From assembly GCF_026672545.1 (NCBI RefSeq), contig NZ_JAPPRJ010000001.1, forward strand, positions 248,001-312,000: a DNA stretch of 64,000 bases, read 5' to 3'. The position numbers and the translations under genes were made by a program. The stretch comes from Rhizobium sp. SL86. Its GTDB lineage: Bacteria; Pseudomonadota; Alphaproteobacteria; Rhizobiales; Rhizobiaceae. Shown one piece after another: positions 57,611 to 64,000 of the stretch. The notes below the pieces were generated by a model. That model did not search any database, was not told the DNA's origin, and saw only the letters and a program-made list of their open reading frames with translations. The stretch's first letter is position 1. The number at the start of each line of letters is the position of its first letter.

Positions 57611-58082
57611 CCTTCCCGCCTTCTCCCGGCTGTCACCCCGTATTGCCAGAGCCGAGCGGGAGCATCATCAGTTGCAAGCTTACTTTCGGCTCCACCGCCA
57701 GGATGTCGAACGGGGAGACTGGGGAGCGCTGTCCGCCGTTTCGCTCGGCGTTCACAATGTCTATAACGGCATCGAAGATATCCTGATGAGCTTGGCACGT
57801 GATGTGGATGGTGCGATCCCTCTCGGTCCGACCATGCACCAAGACATCCTGGACCAGATGGCCGCGGAGATTTCGGGCATCCGACCGCCTCTGCTCGAAG
57901 CGTCTCTTTACGAGTCCCTGACCGAACTCAAAGGCTTTCGCCATCTCGTGCGCCACAAATACGGCTTCGATCTTCATCCCGACCGCGTGGTCGAGAATGT
58001 CCTGCGGCTGGATGGCGCATTTCCGCAGGTGATCAAGGCCGTTGTCTGGCTGCACGGCCTTCTCAGCACCCCTGCCCCCTGA
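57597..58082 (+). CDS. HEPN-domain RNase toxin (HepT-like)
   Basis: 161 residues, all-helical. It carries the RX4H catalytic motif in FRHLVRHKYGF, followed by the Tyr that MNT partners can AMPylate. It starts inside the end of the MNT gene and stops at 58082, directly against the portal stop codon (58083) on the other strand. Cleaves RNA when not neutralised; also found in phage-defence contexts. Confidence 0.83.
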   Translation: MTSFSLPAFSRLSPRIARAEREHHQLQAYFRLHRQDVERGDWGALSAVSLGVHNVYNGIEDILMSLARDVDGAIPLGPTMHQDILDQMAAEISGIRPPLLEASLYESLTELKGFRHLVRHKYGFDLHPDRVVENVLRLDGAFPQVIKAVVWLHGLLSTPAP

Positions 58083-59285
58083 TCACCCCCCATAGCCCAC
58101 CGCCTGGCGCTTCTCGTCATCGCTCAAGAAATCGGCGCGCCCGATGCGTTCCCACAGCGCGTCGCGCTCGGCGCTCAAGCCCGGCAGGCGGTCGAGATCG
58201 GGTTCCAGGCGCAAGGCCTCGCCGGTCGCCTCGCCATACCAGGCCGACAGGCTCGCCGCCGTGCGGGTCAGAAGCGGCACCACGGTGAGCCTGTAGAAGG
58301 CGCGGTTCGCCTCCTGGTAATTGGCATAGGTATTGTCGCCCGGAATGCCGATCAGCATCGGCGGCACGCCAAGGGCAAGCGCAATGTCGCGCTGGGCTGC
58401 ATGGCGTGCCTCGATGAAATCCATATCCTTCGGCGAAAGCCCCATCGCCTTCCAGTCCAGCCCGCCCTCCAGAAGCAGCGGCCGCCCGGCATTCACGGCA
58501 CCGGCATAGCCCTGTTCCAGCTCGGCCCGCAGCCGCTCATACTGGTCGGGCGTGAGATTGCCACCCTCCTTCGGCTGGTAGACAAGCGCGCCGGAGGGAC
58601 GTGCCGAATTGTCGAGCAGCGCCTTGTTCCAGCGTGCCGCCGTATTGGCAAGGTCGAGCGCTGACCCTGCGGCGGCGAGCGGCGAAAACCCGGAATGGTC
58701 GTCCAGCGGGTGAAACAGCTTCAGATGCAAAAGGCCAAAACCGTCCGCCTCGCCGGTTGCGGCGAGCCGTCGATGACGAGCCCCCACCCGGTAGTCATAA
58801 GCGACCGGCCAGCCATCGGCACCCGCCACCACGCTCACCCGGTCGGGTCGCAAGAGATGCAGCTCGCGCAGGCGCCCGGAAATCGCCAACCCCTCAACGA
58901 AGGCATTGCCGGAGAGCAGCAGATGGCCATACAGCGCCTCGAAAAAGTCCGGCCCGCTCTGGCGCGGATTGGGACGTGCCAGCAACGAGAGCAGCGGATG
59001 GCCGGCCACCTCGCGTTCGCCTTGATAGGCAAGCCAGGGCACCGAGGCGCTCGCCTCCGCCACCATGCGCAGCGCCCGGTGCGCCACCGGGTTCTGCATG
59101 AAGCCCGCCTGCGCCAGACTGCCATAGGAGCGCCCGCTCCAGTGTGCCCCGCCCTCGCCGGTCATCAGCGAAAAGGCCGCCGCGATCCCGCCCGCCTTGC
59201 GTTCCGGCGGCGCCTTCGTGCCCTTGCGGAAAAACGGAAAAACGGAAAACGAAAACCCGTCACCATCAGCTCTCTCCCGTTTCAC
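58083..59285 (-). CDS. GTA gp3-like phage portal protein (HK97 family)
   Basis: About 400 residues with portal landmarks: GFMQNPVAHRALRMVAEASASVPWLAY, GHLLLSGNAFVEGL, RHRRLAATGEADGFGLLHLKL, IALALGVPPMLIGIPGDNTYANYQEA and FYRLTVVPLLTR. It forms the ring through which DNA is packaged. GTG 59285 is chosen as start (overlapping the GH19 gene by 20 bp); a TTG at 59327 is the alternative. The C-terminus seems complete. Confidence 0.88.
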   Translation of the reverse strand: MKRERADGDGFSFSVFPFFRKGTKAPPERKAGGIAAAFSLMTGEGGAHWSGRSYGSLAQAGFMQNPVAHRALRMVAEASASVPWLAYQGEREVAGHPLLSLLARPNPRQSGPDFFEALYGHLLLSGNAFVEGLAISGRLRELHLLRPDRVSVVAGADGWPVAYDYRVGARHRRLAATGEADGFGLLHLKLFHPLDDHSGFSPLAAAGSALDLANTAARWNKALLDNSARPSGALVYQPKEGGNLTPDQYERLRAELEQGYAGAVNAGRPLLLEGGLDWKAMGLSPKDMDFIEARHAAQRDIALALGVPPMLIGIPGDNTYANYQEANRAFYRLTVVPLLTRTAASLSAWYGEATGEALRLEPDLDRLPGLSAERDALWERIGRADFLSDDEKRQAVGYGG

Positions 59286-59970
59286 TCTCCGAAAGCGCCA
59301 GCACGTAAAGTCTGGCCTTCCTGGCAATCTCGCCCGCCCGGTCCGTGCCGTTGATGATGCGGCGTGCCTCCACCCAGTCGGCGCGGCTGCCGCAGAAATA
59401 ATCGTCGAGGCGCCTTCCGGTAAACCGTCCGTTGCGCATGCCGTCGATCAGGATTTTTACCGCCCGTTCCGGCTCCATCGCCGCCTCGGGCCGGTCTTCG
59501 ATGCCATAGGCGCGGTAGTTGGCGCGCCCGGTGATCTGCACCAGGCCCCGGCCGCGGAAGCGAAAACCGTCACCGCTTTTGGCATCACCATTGCCCATGC
59601 GGTTGGCATAGGCGCGGTTGGCAATCGCCTCCGGCCGCCGGGCACACTCCTCCGCATCCTCCAGGCTAAAGCGTTGCGGAAAGGTGCTGCGAAGCCCGGA
59701 GACGCTGTAGTTCAGGTTCTCCTCCACCGGCTGCAGGCGTCCGCCCGTTTCGTGAAAGGCGGTCGCCAGAACGTAGGCCAGCTGGCGCCGGTCGCCGCCG
59801 GGCACCATGCGCTCCCAGCCATCCAGGATCGCCTCGTGGCCGGCCACCGCGCCGGGCAGAATCGTTCCCGCATACAGGCGCTTGCGCACCGTTGCGAAAA
59901 ACCGGCTGCGCGCTCCCGTCATCGTCCCTGTCATCGTCCTTGTCATTGCCGGTGTCATGATCGGTGTCAT
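59266..59970 (-). CDS. GH19-type endolysin (chitinase-like lysozyme)
   Basis: About 234 residues. LAYVLATAFHETGGRLQPVEE carries the catalytic Glu of family 19 glycosidases, and FRFRGRGLVQITGRANYRAYG is the second family signature. Phage GH19 proteins cut peptidoglycan glycan strands. The N-terminus consists of five 12-bp repeats each starting with ATG, so several in-frame starts exist (59970, 59958, 59946, 59934, 59922). It lies between terminase and portal; together with the holin-like gene it could form a release cassette. Confidence 0.85.
   Translation of the reverse strand: MTPIMTPAMTRTMTGTMTGARSRFFATVRKRLYAGTILPGAVAGHEAILDGWERMVPGGDRRQLAYVLATAFHETGGRLQPVEENLNYSVSGLRSTFPQRFSLEDAEECARRPEAIANRAYANRMGNGDAKSGDGFRFRGRGLVQITGRANYRAYGIEDRPEAAMEPERAVKILIDGMRNGRFTGRRLDDYFCGSRADWVEARRIINGTDRAGEIARKARLYVLALSESETGES
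59911..59970 (-). repeat. Five degenerate 12-bp tandem repeats encoding Met-Thr-x-x
   Basis: Units follow the pattern ATGACxxxGxxx and translate as MTPI, MTPA, MTRT, MTGT, MTGA. Each supplies an in-frame start codon to the endolysin gene. Copy-number change would not shift frame. Confidence 0.8.
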
Positions 59971-60178
59971 CCTTCCGTCATCTTCCCGTTCCGCGTGTAT
60001 TTCCGGCTCGCACCTGGTCCAAAGGGCGCTGCGCGTTAACCCATGCAAAAGTTTCAATCGATTTGAAAAATACTAATCGGTTTAGCCGTTTAGCGACCAC
60101 TTTACTTTTCGCTAACGCTATGGAACCAACCGCATCAGACAGCCGTTCTAGCGCCCGGCATTCCACCAGAAGGAGATC

Positions 60179-60319
60179 ATGACGATGCAGCAGGAAGCCC
60201 CCGTGTCCCAGACCGCAACCGCTCCCAAGCAGCAGATCCCGCAACATCTGGTCGAGCGTCTGGAATCCGAATGGAAACAGATGCGCGAGAGCGCGCCGGC
60301 CCCGACCAAGGCCCGCTGA
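60179..60319 (+). CDS. Small hypothetical protein (46 aa) with strong ribosome site
   Basis: AAGGAGATC directly precedes ATG 60179. The protein begins MTMQQEAPVSQTATAPKQQI and has a short helix LVERLESEWKQMRE. It lies opposite to the GTA genes, between endolysin and terminase, preceded by a relatively AT-rich region that could be its promoter. No family known. Confidence 0.55.
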   Translation: MTMQQEAPVSQTATAPKQQIPQHLVERLESEWKQMRESAPAPTKAR

Positions 60320-60326
60320 GCAACCC

Positions 60327-60637
60327 TGCCCTCTCCTCAAGGGGTGAAAACACGCCGCCGTCCCTTCTCCCGCTGGGGAGACGGGACCCGACGGGCGGAT
60401 GATGGACCGGCTCCGCACCGTGCCCGCGTCGCCCCCCTCTGCCCTGCCGGGCATCTCCCCCACAAGGGGGGAGATTGGCTGGAGACACGCCGGCAGCCAA
60501 TCAACCGGTATGGCGTCAGCAAACCGGTCGCATATCCGTAAGCGAGCGCCGTTTCCTTGTCCTGTTTGAGGCAGGACGTCGCAGTTCTGCCGATCTCCCC
60601 CCTTGAGGGGGAGATGTCCGGCAGGACAGAGGGGGGT
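60327..60637. repeat. Interspersed palindromic repeats (two adjoining elements)
   Basis: 60431-60637 has terminal repeats CCCCCCTCTG / CAGAGGGGGG and inner hairpins built on ATCTCCCCC(A/T)...GGGGGAGAT. It shares 43 identical bases with the element at 63318-63489. A different palindromic segment (CTTCTCCCGCTGGGGAGACG) lies at about 60350-60380. The 367-bp gap between genes holds nothing else. Confidence 0.75.
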
Positions 60638-60686
60638 AACCCACGGCAAAACCTCGGCAACCCCGTGGCAAAACCCTTCCGGGCCC

Positions 60687-62561
60687 TCACAATCCCCGCA
60701 CCCGCGGCTCGCCAAACCCCTCCAGCAAAAGCGCCGTCAGCGCCCAGACCAGTGCGTCCAACCGGTCCGGCGAGCGTCCGGCGGACAGCCCGTCGGGGCC
60801 GAAATCGCACATCTGGTCTTCCAGCGCGGCAAAACGTCCGGCATGCGCCACCCGCCCCTGTTCGTAGAGGGCCGCCACCGGTTCGGCGCGCAGGAACTTT
60901 CCACGCGTCGCGCGGACCGTGGTGATCGGCAGCGTCTCGTCGATACTCTTCAACATCGCCGCCACCATCTCGCCGCCCTGGTTCACCTCGGCTACCACGC
61001 GGTCGGCGGCAAAGCGGCGATAGGCCTTCACCACCTCGCTCGCCCACCCAGCCGGGCTTTTCCCCTCGACCGAACAATCGGCCAGCACCACGGCGCGGCC
61101 GGAGGCTTCCAGCCCCGCCACCACGATGCCGCAGCAGGAATTTTCCCCCTGCCCCGAAGGCGGATCGACCGCCACGACGATCCGGCGCAAAACGCCGGCA
61201 AAGCGGATGACGATCGCCTCCAGCTCGGCGCGTTTCCACAAACCGTCGGCGCGGTCCTCGATCAGCTCGCCATCCAGTTCCTGACGCCCCAGCCGGGTCC
61301 CGCCATATCTCTGTTCCAGCGCCGCGATAAACCCCGGCGCCATGTTCTTGGCATTGTTGCGGGTCGCCATGCGCACCAGCCGTGTTCCCGGATCGGCCAT
61401 CAGCCGTTTCAGAAGCGGCACCGGGCGCGGCGTCGTCGTCACCAGCTGGCGCGGATCCAAACCCAGCCTCAACCCGAACTGCAGCATGTCGAAGGTTTCT
61501 TCGGCATGTTTCCATTTGGCGAGTTCATCGCACCAGGCATAATGAAACTGCGGCCCGCGCAGGCTTTCCGGGTCTTCGGAGGAAAAGATCTGCGCCACCG
61601 CCCCGCTCCGCCAGACCAGCCTGCGGCGGGAAATCTCCACCTCCGGTCCCAGACGCCCGCCGATGCGGCAAAGGCCGGAGACCCCGTCGATCATCACCTC
61701 GCGGGCATCGCCCAGCGTTTCGGCCACCAGCGCGATGCGCAGCCCCTTGGCGAAAGGGCCGTTCGCCAGCGCCTGCACCCATTCGGCCCCGGCACGGGTC
61801 TTGCCGGAACCGCGCCCGCCCATCAGAAGCCATGTGCGCCAGTCGCCCTTCGGCGGCCTCTGTTCATCGCGCCCCGCCACCGTCCAACTCCGGCAGAGGC
61901 TGCCAGCATTCAGAACCACCGAAGCCGGCCAATCGAGGCCGTTGCGCCGCAGCGCCGCCTGCATCTCGTCCGTCAGGGACGCTGCCGGGCGGGCCACCAC
62001 GTCTTGCGTCAGGTCCCGCGCCACATCCCCGCCAGCAGAAGGCACCGGTCCGGCATCACGCCCTGCGGTTTGGCCGGTTCTATCGGAGAAGTCCGGCGCC
62101 AAACCCTGTGCGCTGTCCGGTTCCCCTGCTGTCGGCCTCGCTCCGGCTCCGCCCACCGACGCCCGCAGATCCTGAGACAGCACCTCAGCCGCGCTTTTCG
62201 CATCGCCGAAATCCTGCCGCAGCGTACGGATGCTTTTCATTTCGGCGATCACCTCCTGCTCCAGCGCCGCCACGATGGGCTCAAGCGTCTCCGAACGGAG
62301 GCCCGGCCCCAGCCGCACCGCCTCCGCTGTCGAGAGCGCCGCCATCGAGACATCCGTCCGAACCGTCAGCGGCGGGAGCGAGGGCGCCCGACACAGGGCC
62401 TCTATCCGTTCCCGAACGGTCGCCCAGAGCGCTGCCGGGTCCGTCACGGGCCACCTGTCCGCTGCGTACCCCGCCGTCCGGCCCACCATCACCGTCGCCG
62501 CCCGCCTCTTGCCAGCGGCGGAAGAGCTCCGTCGCCCGCGCTTCGATAAGCTCCTGGACAT
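60687..62561 (-). CDS. GTA gp2-like terminase large subunit with N-terminal extension
   Basis: Residues from about 205 on are terminase: WLLMGGRGSGKTRAGAEWVQ (Walker A), YAWCDELAKWKH (Walker B with Glu), TTTPRPVPLLKRL (coupling), VVAVDPPSGQGENSCCG and RLDALVWALTALL (nuclease acidic residues). It packages DNA into capsids. About 200 extra residues precede this domain; residues 35-135 look like genuine protein (DPAALWATVRERIEALCRAP), whereas family terminases start close to the ATPase. ATG 62561 has GAGGAGG upstream; an internal ATG at 62240 has AGGAGGTGA and could give a protein nearer normal size. Overlaps gp1 frame by 281 bp. Confidence 0.85.
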   Translation of the reverse strand: MSRSLSKRGRRSSSAAGKRRAATVMVGRTAGYAADRWPVTDPAALWATVRERIEALCRAPSLPPLTVRTDVSMAALSTAEAVRLGPGLRSETLEPIVAALEQEVIAEMKSIRTLRQDFGDAKSAAEVLSQDLRASVGGAGARPTAGEPDSAQGLAPDFSDRTGQTAGRDAGPVPSAGGDVARDLTQDVVARPAASLTDEMQAALRRNGLDWPASVVLNAGSLCRSWTVAGRDEQRPPKGDWRTWLLMGGRGSGKTRAGAEWVQALANGPFAKGLRIALVAETLGDAREVMIDGVSGLCRIGGRLGPEVEISRRRLVWRSGAVAQIFSSEDPESLRGPQFHYAWCDELAKWKHAEETFDMLQFGLRLGLDPRQLVTTTPRPVPLLKRLMADPGTRLVRMATRNNAKNMAPGFIAALEQRYGGTRLGRQELDGELIEDRADGLWKRAELEAIVIRFAGVLRRIVVAVDPPSGQGENSCCGIVVAGLEASGRAVVLADCSVEGKSPAGWASEVVKAYRRFAADRVVAEVNQGGEMVAAMLKSIDETLPITTVRATRGKFLRAEPVAALYEQGRVAHAGRFAALEDQMCDFGPDGLSAGRSPDRLDALVWALTALLLEGFGEPRVRGL

Positions 62562-63033
62562 GACACAGCGCCTCCTCGAACCCGGTGTCCTCGGCCCGCT
62601 TCTCCGCCTCTTCGGCCCGGTCGCGCGCCAGCTGGCGCTGCAGGCTGTCCACCTTTTCCAGCGTACGCACGATCAGCGACATGGCATCGGTCGCAGCCTT
62701 CAGGTCGGCCCGCGCCTGTTTCTGCGCCGCCTCGTCACCGCCCGCCGCCAAAACGTCCGCCGCGCTGCGCAGGTCGCGAAATGCAATGAACTGCGCACGC
62801 ATCTCGCGCGTCATCTCGTTCAACAGCAGCCGCAGCTCGTCCGCGCTCGCCGCACTATCGGCGCTCTTCAGCTCCAAAAGCACGGTTTGCGCCTCGGCCA
62901 CGACACCCCCGCTCAGCGCAATACCACCCGGCGGTCCCAAGACCTCAAACGTCCCGAACAGCGACAGATCCACCGCGACAAACGGATCATCGGCCTCAGC
63001 CATTCCCGCCCGCGCTGCCACATCCACGCCCAT
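62281..63033 (-). CDS. GTA gp1-like (small terminase position) coiled-coil protein
   Basis: 250-codon frame from ATG 63033 (GGAGA upstream). Residues about 10-165 are convincing: FGTFEVLGPPGGIALSGG, LRLLLNEMTREMRAQFIAF, then a long coiled coil (TLEKVDSLQRQLARDRAEEAEKR). After LFRRWQEAGGDGDG the sequence becomes Gly/Asp-rich and its third codon positions lose GC bias, while the terminase frame gains it. The real product may therefore end or shift frame near 62530. Position matches the small terminase of GTAs; homology unverified. Confidence 0.6.
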   Translation of the reverse strand: MGVDVAARAGMAEADDPFVAVDLSLFGTFEVLGPPGGIALSGGVVAEAQTVLLELKSADSAASADELRLLLNEMTREMRAQFIAFRDLRSAADVLAAGGDEAAQKQARADLKAATDAMSLIVRTLEKVDSLQRQLARDRAEEAEKRAEDTGFEEALCHVQELIEARATELFRRWQEAGGDGDGGPDGGVRSGQVARDGPGSALGDRSGTDRGPVSGALAPAADGSDGCLDGGALDSGGGAAGAGPPFGDA

Positions 63034-63119
63034 GCCGCTCTCCCGTCCCGAAAGACAAAAACAAAAACGGCCGCGCCGGAAACCTCGCCGCAGCCGCAAA
63101 ACACCCATCGATGTTGAGA

Positions 63120-63222
63120 TAAAAAAACGGCTCCGGATGAGACCCAAGTCCCTCCCGAAGCCGCTGACTGGAAGCCTTGCCACCCCGCGACGTTCCGCCG
63201 CCGGATGCAATTCTTCGACCAT
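63120..63222 (-). ncRNA. Candidate small RNA or attenuated leader upstream of the GTA cluster
   Basis: Transcription predicted from 63222 would run about 100 nt to an intrinsic terminator: minus-strand stem CGGCTTCGGG.../...TCCGGAGCCG (63128-63163) followed by seven T residues (63121-63127). No convincing coding frame fits. It could be a free small RNA or a leader that attenuates transcription of gp1 and the GTA genes, which start 87 nt further on. Confidence 0.5.
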
Positions 63223-63228
63223 GGCAGA

Positions 63229-63257
63229 ACCCTATCAAACGACCGTCACGGCGTCAA
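63229..63257 (-). promoter_or_regulatory. Predicted promoter at the head of the GTA cluster
   Basis: Minus strand -35 TTGACG (63252-63257), 17-bp spacer, -10 TAGGGT (63229-63234). It is the only good promoter found upstream of gp1; the predicted start is near 63222. Confidence 0.55.
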
Positions 63258-63317
63258 GGATTATTTTCCTATCTCAGATATTTTGCTCCGGCCATCCTGA
63301 TCCGCGTCTGCAAGAAT

Positions 63318-63489
63318 ACCCCCTCTGCCCTGCCGGGCATCTCCCCCACAAGGGGGGAGATCGACCCGTGGCGCTGTCTCGCCCATCTCTGTCGATTTCG
63401 CTGTGGCATGCCGGTGTGTGAGCGAGGCAGGCCGGTTCGTCTGGCCGATCTCCCCCCTTGTGGGGGAGATGGCGGCAGCCAGAGGGGGT
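63318..63489. repeat. Interspersed palindromic element (172 bp)
   Basis: Perfect 10-bp terminal inverted repeats ACCCCCTCTG / CAGAGGGGGT. Two internal hairpins of the type ATCTCCCCC-ACAA-GGGGGGAGAT lie near each end. It is the same family as 60431-60637 and shares 43 identical bases with it. It lies between the GTA promoter and the GFA-family gene. Confidence 0.85.
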
Positions 63490-63576
63490 AATCACACGGC
63501 ACGCCAGCCCCCTTGAAACGCCCCCCGCTCCCCGCAACTATAGCCACTCCCACGAGCCCCAACCGGGAGACCACCC

Positions 63577-63969
63577 ATGTCCGATCTCGAAGGCGGCTGC
63601 CTCTGCGGCGCCATCCGTTTCCGCGCCACCGGCAAACCTTATCGTGTCGGGCTTTGCCATTGTCTCGATTGCCGCAAACATCACGGCGCGCTGTTCCATG
63701 CCTCGGCGATCTTCCCGCAAGAGGCCGTGACGATCAACGGCGAGCCCGCCGAATACCGGGGACGCTTCTTTTGCCCGCGCTGCGGGTCACCGGTCTTTGC
63801 CCGCTCCGGCGAGGAGGTGGAACTCAATCTCGGTTCGCTCGACCAGCCGAACCAGCTTCGCCCGACCTACGAACTCTGGACCATCCGGCGCGAGGCTTTT
63901 CTGCCGGAATTTCCGCAGATGAAACGCTACGAGCGCGACCGTCCCTCGGACAGCCGTTTCGAGGATTGA
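63577..63969 (+). CDS. GFA-family zinc protein (Mss4-like fold)
   Basis: 130 residues. Zinc ligands are visible in GGCLCGAIRF, GLCHCLDCRKHHGALFHAS and FFCPRCGSPVF, the GFA/CENP-V pattern. The founding member was proposed to speed glutathione-formaldehyde adduct formation; most members have no proven role. It stands outside the GTA cluster and ends 31 bp before the end of the window. Confidence 0.9.
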   Translation: MSDLEGGCLCGAIRFRATGKPYRVGLCHCLDCRKHHGALFHASAIFPQEAVTINGEPAEYRGRFFCPRCGSPVFARSGEEVELNLGSLDQPNQLRPTYELWTIRREAFLPEFPQMKRYERDRPSDSRFED

Positions 63970-64000
63970 CCGGCCCCACTCACGTCCCGCAAAAGGTCCG

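Noticed and set aside
63034..63222. Leaderless start of gp1 at ATG 63222, right at the predicted transcription start
   Set aside because: The 63 extra residues are Arg-rich and unlike protein, and the stretch contains the terminator hairpin; ATG 63033 has a ribosome site.
60431..63489. Palindromic repeats read as a CRISPR array or insertion sequence
   Set aside because: There are only two separated copies with no regular spacers and no transposase gene; they match small non-coding interspersed repeats.

Overview
The window looks like chromosomal DNA of a Rhizobiaceae alphaproteobacterium (Rhizobium/Agrobacterium/Sinorhizobium relatives). Supporting signs are uniformly high GC, overlapping genes that favour GC-ending codons, a PleC-type kinase next to glnE, the cycHJKL (ccmIEFH) - degP - two-component cluster beside a feuN/feuP/feuQ-like locus, a gene transfer agent (GTA) type phage cluster, and interspersed palindromic repeats of rhizobial style. 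No rRNA, tRNA or CRISPR array was seen.

Layout. 0-4.3 kb: the end of a membrane glycosyltransferase, then a divergent pair (class III aminotransferase and glutamine-synthetase-like ligase) that fits polyamine or amine catabolism. 4.3-8.9 kb: lipid-kinase-like protein, MFS exporter, DoxX protein, L,D-transpeptidase, pentapeptide protein. 8.9-16 kb: ETF-ubiquinone oxidoreductase with an operator-bearing promoter, a GGDEF-EAL protein, a sulfide:quinone-reductase-like operon with an FNR-type box, an SDR without its usual catalytic pair, and a small membrane protein. 16.3-20.8 kb: RND efflux adaptor and pump. 21-24.6 kb: Hsp70-like ATPase, Fe-S uracil-DNA glycosylase, two tiny coupled genes, DMT exporter. 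24.9-33 kb: pepN, pleC-like kinase, glnE. 33-41.2 kb: a left-reading block ccmI-ccmE-ccmF-ccmH, degP, response regulator, sensor kinase, running into glnE. ccmH carries a palindromic repeat in frame inside its coding sequence, and an FNR-type box lies upstream of ccmI. 41.3-44.4 kb: lipoprotein and feuN-feuP-feuQ.

44.5-63.3 kb is a GTA-like phage cluster read right to left: gp1-like protein, terminase, GH19 lysozyme, portal, DUF6107 protein, gp6, gp7, gp8, gp9-gp10, gp10.1, tape measure, gp12, gp13, gp14, gp15 and a holin-like protein. It departs strongly from the usual gene set. No prohead protease or major capsid gene is present. Between portal and gp6, where those genes normally sit, there are instead three toxin-antitoxin modules (HEPN/MNT, ParE with a ribbon-helix-helix partner, PemK-like with Phd). 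gp6 is frameshifted, gp9 and gp10 are joined by a lost stop codon, an MFS transporter is inserted antisense between gp8 and gp9, and a 29-codon antisense ORF with a strong ribosome site plus a terminator hairpin lies between gp14 and gp15. The cluster's upstream end carries a predicted promoter followed about 100 nt later by an intrinsic terminator, which means either a small RNA or an attenuated leader. The simplest reading is a decaying GTA colonised by addiction modules; a particle or tail structure using a capsid encoded elsewhere is a less likely alternative.

All function calls come from reading the proteins against remembered families; no database search was run. Start codons were chosen from ribosome-binding sites and family expectations and are flagged where uncertain.
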